The notes beneath the pieces were generated by a model. The model did not search any database and was not told the DNA's origin. It saw only the letters and a program-made list of their open reading frames with translations. From Oscillospiraceae bacterium (lineage in GTDB: Bacteria; Bacillota; Clostridia; Oscillospirales; Acutalibacteraceae), in the NCBI GenBank assembly GCA_009785335.1, contig WQWM01000022.1, positions 1-36,918 on the forward strand: a DNA stretch of 36,918 nucleotides, read 5' to 3'. The first letter of the stretch is position 1. The number at the start of each line of letters is the position of its first letter. Below are positions 30,405-36,918 of the stretch, in pieces. Made by a program: the position numbers and the translations under genes.

Positions 30405-31853
30405 ATGTCTAGTGTGAAGTTTTGGTCGGGCGAGCAAGTGCCCATGGAAATGCACAAAGTGCGTATGGTGCAGCGCGTGAACCTCAAGCCCATCGAAGAA
30501 CGCAAGGCCGCCATAGAAGAAGCCGGGTTCAACACATTCTTGTTGCGCAATCGTGATGTGTTTTTGGATATGCTCACTGACAGCGGCGTGAACGCCATGA
30601 GCGAAAATCAATATGCTGCCATGATGCAGGCTGACGATAGCTATGCCGGCAGCGAAACATATTACCGCCTAGAAGCAGCACTTGAAGACATGTTCGCCAT
30701 GCCTTATTTTCTGCCCACGCACCAAGGCCGCGCCTGCGAACACATCATCGCCAAAACATTGGTGAATCCCGGTCAAACCGTGCTGATGAACTATCATTTC
30801 ACCACCACAAAAGCACACATTAGCATCTGCGGCGGGCAAATTGAAGAACTAGTGAGCGCCGCCGGACGCGAAATCACCAGCACCCTGCCCTTCAAAGGCA
30901 ACTTTGACCTAGACAGACTGAATGAATCCATTGCTCGCCTGGGTGCCGAAAACGTGAGCTTTGTGCGCATTGAAGCCGGCACGAACCTCATTGGCGGCCA
31001 GCCGGTGAGCATGGCCAACATGCGCGCAGTGAGCGAAATTTGCCGCGCAGCAGGCATTCCTGTGGTATACGACGCCAGCCTGTTGGCAGATAACCTGTAT
31101 TTCATCGCCACGCGTGAAGAAGAATATATCGGCAAAAACTTGAAAGATATCACCCGTGAAATCGCGGCGATGATGGATGTGCTGTATTTCAGCGCACGCA
31201 AGTTGGGCGCGGCTCGCGGCGGCGGCATCTTGGTAAAAAATGAAGATGTGTTCCTGAAAATGCGCGAGCTCATTCCGCTTTACGAAGGATTTTTGACCTA
31301 TGGCGGCATGAGCGTGCGCGAAATGGAAGCACTCACCGTTGGCCTTTATGAAACCCTGGACCTAGATGTCATCAGCCAAACACCGCTGTTTGTGGCGGCA
31401 CTGTGTGATGAATTACAACGCCGCGGCGTGCCGGTGGTAACACCCCCGGGCGGCCTTGGCTGCCATGTGGATGCAGGCAGTTTTTGCTCGCACATCTCGC
31501 AAGAGCAATACCCTGCTGGCGCGTTGGCAGCGGCGGCGTTCATCGTCAGCGGTGTGCGCGGCATGGAACGCGGTACCCTCAGTGAGCAGCGCAAAGCCGA
31601 TGGCAGCGAAACCTTTGCCGAAATGGAACTGTTGCGTTTGGCCGTGCCCAAGCGTGTGTATACGCTGTCGCAAATGAAATATGTAGCTGATCGCCTTGCA
31701 TGGCTGCATGAGAACCGCCATCTCATTGGCGGCCTGCAGTTTGTGGAAGAACCCAGTGTGCTGCGTTTCTTCTTCGGTCGCCTTGCCCCCATCGGCGATT
31801 GGCCCACCAAGCTGGCTGAAGCGTTCCGCCGTGATTTTGGGGATTCGCTATAA
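30405..31853 (+). CDS. Tyrosine phenol-lyase / tryptophanase-family PLP enzyme
   Basis: 482 residues, RBS AAAAGGAG. Clear similarity to tyrosine phenol-lyase throughout: FNTFLLRNRDVFLDMLTDSG, YAGSETYY (80-87), THQGR (105-109), HFTTTK, NLIGGQPVSMANMRAV (194-209), D223 in VYDAS for the pyridine nitrogen, K266 as the expected PLP lysine (FSARK), and GVRGMERG near the C-terminus, where the Arg of MERG favours phenol-lyase over tryptophanase. The family cleaves amino-acid side chains by beta-elimination to pyruvate and ammonia. Oddities: the usual D-A-T-R becomes D-A-S-L (Arg replaced by L226), and the G-K-K-D around the lysine is A-R-K-L. It may therefore act on another amino acid. Cytoplasmic, single-gene unit. 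Confidence 0.85.
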   Translation: MSSVKFWSGEQVPMEMHKVRMVQRVNLKPIEERKAAIEEAGFNTFLLRNRDVFLDMLTDSGVNAMSENQYAAMMQADDSYAGSETYYRLEAALEDMFAMPYFLPTHQGRACEHIIAKTLVNPGQTVLMNYHFTTTKAHISICGGQIEELVSAAGREITSTLPFKGNFDLDRLNESIARLGAENVSFVRIEAGTNLIGGQPVSMANMRAVSEICRAAGIPVVYDASLLADNLYFIATREEEYIGKNLKDITREIAAMMDVLYFSARKLGAARGGGILVKNEDVFLKMRELIPLYEGFLTYGGMSVREMEALTVGLYETLDLDVISQTPLFVAALCDELQRRGVPVVTPPGGLGCHVDAGSFCSHISQEQYPAGALAAAAFIVSGVRGMERGTLSEQRKADGSETFAEMELLRLAVPKRVYTLSQMKYVADRLAWLHENRHLIGGLQFVEEPSVLRFFFGRLAPIGDWPTKLAEAFRRDFGDSL

Positions 31854-31864
31854 GGTGTGTTATG

Positions 31865-31920
31865 CAACTTTTTTGAAAAAAAGTTGCGCAAAAAACTTTT
31901 TCGTCGCTTCGCTGTGCTTG
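31865..31920 (-). repeat. Hairpin element after the PLP-lyase stop
   Basis: Stem GCAACTTTTTT / AAAAAAGTTGC (31866-31888), then GCAAAAAACTTTTTCGTCGC and TTCGCTGTG. Arms GCAAC/GTTGC are a further paired variant of the stem. Confidence 0.75.
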
Positions 31921-31942
31921 ATTAAGGGCGCAAAAAAATCAT

Positions 31943-31968
31943 TGTAGGGGCGGATGCAAATCCGCCCG
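31943..31968 (+). repeat. GTAGGGGCGG palindrome copy upstream of the large GH38 gene
   Basis: TGTAGGGGCGGATGCAAATC then CGCCCG, identical over 26 bases to the two copies within the following gene. An in-frame ATG inside it (31954) is part of the palindrome and is not taken as the start. Confidence 0.85.
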
Positions 31969-31995
31969 CACTTCATATATGCGAGGAATAACGCC

Positions 31996-34900
31996 ATGGA
32001 TTATACGCAATCACTTCTCAATCAAGTTGCGGCAATCCCCTTTTCACCCACCATGGAAATCAAGGATTACATGGTGCTGGGCCCTTTTGTGGCCGAAACC
32101 GGCGGCGCCTTTGAAACCGAGTATTTCTATGAACGCCACAAAGTGCTGGATATTGATTATTTAGCCAGCACCTGCGGTGAGGGCGGGCTTGTGCCATGGC
32201 TTGGCGCGCCCGCGCAAAATGACCACTGGGGCGCAAGCACCCTGCGCTGGGCGCATGAGCCCGCAGGCACACGCGGCGATGCTGACCTGCGCGGTGGGCG
32301 CGATGGCAACTTCGGCGAGGAGCTGTTCGTGACTGAGCAGCGCAACTGCGTGAAGTATGCCGCGGTGTACATCGATTGTGAAGAAGAAAGCCGCGCTGTG
32401 GTGAATTACCTCACCAGCGGCTGTTATTTGTATTTGAACGGGCAGCTTATCGACAAGCAGACTTATGGCTATGTGAAGGGTTTGCAAGTGCAGGGCAATG
32501 CCGTGGCCGTAACCTTCAACAAAGGGCGTAATCTGCTGATGTTCAAGCTGCGCGTGGGATATATTTGTGACCGCCTTGACCTCAGTATCCACCAAGCGTC
32601 CATTCACCCGATAGCAACCAGCGCCGGCGGCGTTGGCATCACCTACCCCATTCCCATGGGCGCGTATTTCGGCACCAAAGAAGAGCCCCGTCAGCTATTC
32701 CCCGTGTTTGTGGGGCAGTTTGCACAGCCTGTAGGGGCGGATGCAAATCCGCCCGAAAGCCTAAATTACATTGCCGATGATTTCAGCGAAGCCCTTCCCC
32801 TGCCGCAATTGCAACCCGGGCAGGTTGATATCTTGCGTATTTCGGCACCAGTGGGCAGCACGACGATTGATTATCAACTCGGTGATGCACAGGGCAGTTT
32901 CGCTATCGCAACCACGCCGTGGCATGGCGTGGCGGGCATTGAGCATGAATTCAGCGATTTCCACTTTGACACGACATATCATCAGGAGCAGCGCATTTAT
33001 GCCGTGGGGGCATTGCACATCACTGCCATGATGATGCAGCGGCTGCGCGAAGACCCCAACTTCAAGGCAATTTTGAGCGAGGTGGATTATCTGCACCCGT
33101 TTTACAGCATGTATCCGACGTATCGTGAGGACATGCGCAGGATGTTCCTTGAAGGCCGCGCGGAGGCGGATTGTTTCTACAACCAGCCCAACGACCTCAC
33201 TAGCAGCGGCGAGGGCTTTGTGCGCAATTTAATTTACGGCCAGCTTTATCACCGCGATGTGCTCGGACGCATTGTGCAAGTTTATGCGCCGGGCGATGTG
33301 TTCGGTCACCCTAACCAAATGTCGCAAATTTGCCGCAAGGGTGGCTGCACCAGCGCCAGTTGGGGCAAGTATGTGATGGGTCTGGATAATCTGTTCCACC
33401 ACGTTTCGCCCGACGGCGAGGCGATTATTCACAACAAGCACATCAGCAAAGAAGATGCACAGCGCCTCGGCGTGGGGCATTTTACACGCGCGTCATGGGC
33501 CGGCAAGGGGCTAGAGACTTACCCGCGTTCAGGCAATACCGACTGGATGAAGGACACGATTAACAAGGCGCAGTTTAGCGTGTTTTCGGAGATGATGGAC
33601 GGCATCATAGCCGATGATAAGCAGCAAGTGGCACAAGATGGCATCACAAAATTAGAATATACTGCACGGGATATCACCGCCCACCATCCCGGCGTGTTGC
33701 TCACACGCACAGACTTCAAGCAGGCAAATCGCTTGGCGGAAAATCTGTTGTTAACAGCCGAAAAGTTCAGTACAATCGCTGCTTTGCATGGTGTAACTTA
33801 CCCCGAAAAAGCACTGGACAAAGCTTGGCGTCAGATTTTGTGTGCCCAACACCACGACAGCATCACCGGCACAAACAACGAAATTAGCTTTGTGGACCTG
33901 ATGATTGAATACCGCGAGGCCGTGGAAATTGCCGCAGAAATCGCGGATAATGCCATTGCCTTCATCGCAAGTGGCGTGCAGCACAGCGAAGCGAGCCCCG
34001 TTTTCGTCTTCAATCCACTCACACACCCACGCAAAGATGCCTGCGAAGCCATGCTGCCAGCTTGGGCCAAAGAGGGCTATGCACTGTTTGATGAAAACGG
34101 CAAGGCGCATGCATTCAGCATTTTAAGCGAAACTGACGAGCAAATTCGCGCAGTCTTTACGGCTGAGGTACCTGCACTGGGTTATGCATTGTTCAGCTTG
34201 AAGAAAGCAAAAACTTCGGGCGGATTTGCATCCGCCCCTACAGGTAATCACACCATCGAAAATGAATTTTTCCGTGTGACGGTTGACCCCGCACAAGGCG
34301 GCGGCATCACGTCCATCTATGATAAAATCAATGCCCGCGAGGTGATAAACACTGCCATTGATGGGCCTGCTAATCAAATTCAGGTGCTGCGCGAAGTGCC
34401 CGACCGCGCCGAAGAGCAACACGAGTTCTACACCACAGGCCACAAGCTACAAGCGCGAGATTACCCAGCTATCGTAAAACGTGAAAGCAATGCAGCGTTT
34501 GAACGACTGCATGTCACGGTGAAACTGGGCATTGTGGCACAAGTGCGGCAAGAAATCACGTTGTATCCCGGCGTGCAACGCATTGACTGCAAGACCATCA
34601 TCGATGATTACCAAGGTCGTGACGACCTGTTTACGCTGACTTTCCCCGTACACAGCGCAGGCGGCAAGCCGGTGTATGAAGACCGTTTTGCGCCGCATGT
34701 ATGCTGTGCCAGCCACCGCAAGCTCAGTTTCCAAAGCCACCAATATAACTATTTTAGCGGCTGCACGATTGCTCCGGCCGCGAATTGGATAGACCTTGGG
34801 CCAACAGTACACCTTGTGCTGAGTGGTAATCAAGCACAGCGAAGCGACATCAATATCGGCATGACGGCGCTCATTCGCGCCGAGCAAAAAGAGCTGATTC

Positions 34901-36711
34901 TGGCGGGTGACAGGCTGCTGAAAGCACTGGCGAAGAAGGCCATTCCCGTCACGCCTTATGGCCCCGACACCAGCCGTCGCTACGCCAAGCACATTCATTT
35001 CAATGAAGACCTGCGCAACACCGACACCCGCTTTGTGTTGTGTGTGCAGGGCGTGGCGAACAGCTATGAAGACAAATTGCTCGCTGAGCTTGATCCCAAA
35101 CTACGCAAGAAGTTTGAAGCTAAGCTGGCGAAAGACGGCATGGCCGTGCTCTTCACGCGTGATAGCGACAACGTTTGGCAAAAACCCATTGACGTTGTGC
35201 TCATCAAGGCCATTAACGTGGATGAACTCAACTATATTCTGGGTGAAATTGAGCAGGAATTGGCAGCCGGCAGCGACACAGTGCTAGATGCCGTGTTGGC
35301 CGTTGACCCAGGTCGCACCAGCAACTTTGGCATGGCAATTTTCAACAAAGGCACGATTGCATGCAGCGTTGAGCCCGATAATCTGCTGAACATGATGCTG
35401 TTTCACACCGCGAATTTCTATGGCAACAAGGGCAAGGTCACGGGCGGTGAACAAATGGTGCCCGAGCAAAAAAGCCACTGTTTCACCTATGCGATTTGTC
35501 CGCATGCTGGCGATTATCGTGAGGCGCGGCTATTTACGCGCGCGAACGAGTTTAACAACGAGTTGATTGCCGCAAGCGATGTGCAGCCCGGTGAAAATGC
35601 CGCATTGCCGCCGCGCAAATCCTTTGTGCAGGTTGACGAAAACTTCGTGGTCACTTCGCTGAAATTAGGGGGCTATCCCCTCGCTAGCATGAAAAAAGAG
35701 CTTGGCGATGTGCACACCCGCGGTCTCACGCTGCGTGGTTTTGAATGCAATGGCGTGGATAGCACCGCGCAGGTGCAATTTAACTTTGATATTGGCGCCG
35801 TGCAATCAACTGATCTGTTGGATGAGAATGCAAGTGATGTCATGGCTGAAACACACGGATTTACCGCTGTTTTACCTGCGCATTCCATTGAAACATACGC
35901 GATTGCCGTGCCGAATACTCTGCCGCACATTGGCGATGCACAGCTTGGTCGCACCGCTGAACCCGTGCAGCCGGTATACATCCGCGCGTGGGAGCACGAC
36001 CTCGGCACCATGCCCATGGGCTATCTTGCGGTTGTCGGCGGTATTGATCGCCATGTTGTGCACATTGACGACAACACCGACGAATTTAGCGTGTTTTTCT
36101 GCAATAATCAGCCCGAAGCAGCTGCACAGGGCGTGGGTAAATTGCTGCTGCCTGAGGGCTTTGTGGCAGATTCAACCGAGTTTGCCTACGACATCGCACC
36201 GCGCGGCATGCAAAAATTTAGCGTGCGGGTGTGCAAACCCGCCGCCGATGCACAGGGCATCCTGCGCTTGCGGTTTTACGACGACGGCCAGGAATTCGAA
36301 GATATTTATGAGTACGGGCCATTTTTGCCTAGCGTGGAGCTGCGCATTGAAGGTGATGCTTGCGTTGCGACTGTGCGCAACAACACAACCGAGCAGCTGC
36401 ATGGCGAGCTAAGCCTAGCCTCGCCCTACGAAACATGGCGGTATGGCCTGCATAATCGCGAAGCCTTAGGCAACGCTGGACCTATGACCTGCAAGGTTGA
36501 CATACCTGCAGGCGGCAAGGTTGACTACACGTTTGTGGTTGATTTGCCGGACGATGCGGCCTTCTGGGTGGCGGTGAAGCTGATGGTGAACGGGCGTATT
36601 TTCTTCGCCTATGCCGACAAACGCGGGCCGCGGCCGAACCTGTTTAGCGCTGACATGCGCGCGAAATACGATGCTGCAGGCGGGTCGATTGCGGCGATGT
36701 TGGAGCTGTAA
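31996..36711 (+). CDS. Large GH38-type glycoside hydrolase (alpha-mannosidase-like)
   Basis: 1571 residues from the ATG at 31996, which has GCGAGGA eight bases upstream. Residues 1-~310 form a beta-rich domain with a jelly-roll-like segment (SGCYLYLNGQLIDKQ, 141-155). The GH38-like catalytic part follows: DFHFDTTYH (zinc-type H323 and D325), VYAPGDVFGHPNQM with nucleophile-type D434, and CAQHHDSITGT with H620. The remaining ~900 residues are beta-sandwich domains. It is about twice the size of a standard GH38 enzyme and the first motif is atypical (HFD in place of H-x-D-x-x-W), so specificity is uncertain. No signal peptide. Oddity: two exact, inverted copies of a 30-nt palindrome are translated in frame, at residues 245-254 (PVGADANPPE) and 741-750 (SGGFASAPTG). 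Confidence 0.85.
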   Translation: MDYTQSLLNQVAAIPFSPTMEIKDYMVLGPFVAETGGAFETEYFYERHKVLDIDYLASTCGEGGLVPWLGAPAQNDHWGASTLRWAHEPAGTRGDADLRGGRDGNFGEELFVTEQRNCVKYAAVYIDCEEESRAVVNYLTSGCYLYLNGQLIDKQTYGYVKGLQVQGNAVAVTFNKGRNLLMFKLRVGYICDRLDLSIHQASIHPIATSAGGVGITYPIPMGAYFGTKEEPRQLFPVFVGQFAQPVGADANPPESLNYIADDFSEALPLPQLQPGQVDILRISAPVGSTTIDYQLGDAQGSFAIATTPWHGVAGIEHEFSDFHFDTTYHQEQRIYAVGALHITAMMMQRLREDPNFKAILSEVDYLHPFYSMYPTYREDMRRMFLEGRAEADCFYNQPNDLTSSGEGFVRNLIYGQLYHRDVLGRIVQVYAPGDVFGHPNQMSQICRKGGCTSASWGKYVMGLDNLFHHVSPDGEAIIHNKHISKEDAQRLGVGHFTRASWAGKGLETYPRSGNTDWMKDTINKAQFSVFSEMMDGIIADDKQQVAQDGITKLEYTARDITAHHPGVLLTRTDFKQANRLAENLLLTAEKFSTIAALHGVTYPEKALDKAWRQILCAQHHDSITGTNNEISFVDLMIEYREAVEIAAEIADNAIAFIASGVQHSEASPVFVFNPLTHPRKDACEAMLPAWAKEGYALFDENGKAHAFSILSETDEQIRAVFTAEVPALGYALFSLKKAKTSGGFASAPTGNHTIENEFFRVTVDPAQGGGITSIYDKINAREVINTAIDGPANQIQVLREVPDRAEEQHEFYTTGHKLQARDYPAIVKRESNAAFERLHVTVKLGIVAQVRQEITLYPGVQRIDCKTIIDDYQGRDDLFTLTFPVHSAGGKPVYEDRFAPHVCCASHRKLSFQSHQYNYFSGCTIAPAANWIDLGPTVHLVLSGNQAQRSDINIGMTALIRAEQKELILAGDRLLKALAKKAIPVTPYGPDTSRRYAKHIHFNEDLRNTDTRFVLCVQGVANSYEDKLLAELDPKLRKKFEAKLAKDGMAVLFTRDSDNVWQKPIDVVLIKAINVDELNYILGEIEQELAAGSDTVLDAVLAVDPGRTSNFGMAIFNKGTIACSVEPDNLLNMMLFHTANFYGNKGKVTGGEQMVPEQKSHCFTYAICPHAGDYREARLFTRANEFNNELIAASDVQPGENAALPPRKSFVQVDENFVVTSLKLGGYPLASMKKELGDVHTRGLTLRGFECNGVDSTAQVQFNFDIGAVQSTDLLDENASDVMAETHGFTAVLPAHSIETYAIAVPNTLPHIGDAQLGRTAEPVQPVYIRAWEHDLGTMPMGYLAVVGGIDRHVVHIDDNTDEFSVFFCNNQPEAAAQGVGKLLLPEGFVADSTEFAYDIAPRGMQKFSVRVCKPAADAQGILRLRFYDDGQEFEDIYEYGPFLPSVELRIEGDACVATVRNNTTEQLHGELSLASPYETWRYGLHNREALGNAGPMTCKVDIPAGGKVDYTFVVDLPDDAAFWVAVKLMVNGRIFFAYADKRGPRPNLFSADMRAKYDAAGGSIAAMLEL
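32728..32757 (+). repeat. In-frame palindromic repeat inside the GH38 gene, copy 1
   Basis: 30 bp from CCTGTAGGGGCGG to CCGCCCGAA, stem GGGCGGAT (32735-32742) / ATCCGCCC (32747-32754). The length is a multiple of three, no stop results, and it encodes PVGADANPPE (residues 245-254) between two beta segments. Confidence 0.92.
34215..34244 (-). repeat. In-frame palindromic repeat inside the GH38 gene, copy 2
   Basis: The exact reverse complement of the 30-bp copy at 32728. Read in the GH38 frame it encodes roughly SGGFASAPTG (741-750), between LKKAKT and NHTIENEFFRV, where related proteins have a linker between beta domains. Confidence 0.92.
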
Positions 36712-36918
36712 ATGGAATATGTATATCATGTGGTTACAGAGCGACCGATGCATTTTGGGCAACGTATTGTTTTCGATGACGAGCACCACAATGGCGTGTA
36801 TCACAGAGTGATGACTTGCAAGAGATTGATGGACGGCGAGAAAATTAACAGCGAATTGGCTACGTTTCTGCAACGAGATTTATCCAAATGGAACAAAATC
36901 TCCCTTCGCGAGCTCGCG
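36712..36918 (+). CDS. DUF2441-like protein, N-terminal part (right edge)
   Basis: The ATG follows directly after the TAA of the large GH38 gene, with GGAG at 36702-36705 inside that gene, so translation is likely coupled. The frame is open for 69 codons to the window edge. It begins MEYVYHVVTERPMHFGQRIV, continues F-D-D-E-H-H-N-G-V-Y, and shows SLRELA at the end. This pattern recalls the DUF2441 family of small bacterial proteins of unknown function (YHVVTE start, FDE-HHNGVY, ALRELALE). The assignment is from memory of the family and only part of the protein is visible. Confidence 0.5.
   Translation, partial: MEYVYHVVTERPMHFGQRIVFDDEHHNGVYHRVMTCKRLMDGEKINSELATFLQRDLSKWNKISLRELA

Noticed and set aside
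2313..31920. Reading the A/T hairpins as ordinary intrinsic terminators
   Set aside because: Many lie between a gene's ribosome binding site and any possible promoter, so termination there would silence the gene. The stems are A/T-rich, and true terminators with GC stems and T-runs occur separately (8513, 11390, 17399, 22413).
31954..31995. Earlier start for the large GH38 gene
   Set aside because: The ATG at 31954 is part of the repeat palindrome and has no ribosome binding site; the ATG at 31996 has GCGAGGA at good spacing.

Overview
The window looks like a chromosomal segment of a low-to-moderate GC, Gram-positive-type bacterium, most likely an uncultured Clostridia (Oscillospirales-like) gut or anaerobe lineage. 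This is inferred from AAGGAG-type ribosome binding sites, TTGACA-17-TATAAT promoters, a CCA-encoding tRNA, ferredoxin-linked redox proteins, a lon-engB gene pair and dispersed GC-rich palindromes of a kind I associate with Clostridia. No phage, plasmid, CRISPR or transposase gene was seen.

Layout. 1-5.8 kb (+): two tandem GtrA-like membrane proteins, a ferredoxin-type aldo/keto reductase, an ECF transporter S component, a GNAT acetyltransferase, a ThiF/MoeB-type E1 enzyme coupled to a lipoprotein, and a sugar isomerase/epimerase. 6.0-8.5 kb (+): a GH38 alpha-mannosidase, ending at a terminator that faces a minus-strand P-type cation ATPase (8.55-11.07 kb). The ATPase has its own promoter and a leader resembling the yybP-ykoY manganese riboswitch. 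11.4-12.4 kb (-): an S1-domain RNA-binding protein whose promoter overlaps that of prfA (+). 14.1-15.7 kb: a fused Sua5 / dephospho-CoA kinase. 15.9-17.3 kb: an M18 aminopeptidase. 17.5-20.9 kb (-): an alpha/beta hydrolase, lysS and a metallo-beta-lactamase-fold protein. 21.0-24.9 kb (+): an EFR1-type flavodoxin/ferredoxin, a small membrane protein, tRNA-Lys(UUU), a YgjV-like membrane protein and a GH29 fucosidase. 25.1-28.3 kb: lon and engB. 28.8-31.9 kb: an MFS transporter and a tyrosine phenol-lyase-like PLP enzyme. 32.0-36.7 kb: a very large second GH38-type protein, followed by a partial gene resembling DUF2441 at the edge.

Most genes are ordinary metabolism or housekeeping. The carbohydrate genes (two GH38 proteins, GH29, sugar isomerase) suggest intracellular use of mannose- and fucose-containing glycans, since none has a visible signal peptide.

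The unusual part is the repeat system. (1) An element made of a CGAAGCG head, a T-rich stretch and an A/T-rich hairpin abuts many genes. In every adjacent copy I found, the hairpin end faces the coding region: about 13-20 nt before the start codon (45 nt in one case), or at or just after the stop. Its stem sequence changes on both arms together. (2) A short GC palindrome family (TGTAGGGGCGG...CCGCCCG) occurs between genes and, as exact 30-nt copies in opposite orientations, twice inside the large GH38 reading frame. (3) Repeat-derived segments also lie in frame inside the ATPase, the first GH38, Lon and the metallo-beta-lactamase-fold protein. This resembles the protein-inserted Rickettsia palindromic elements and is the most interesting feature of the window.
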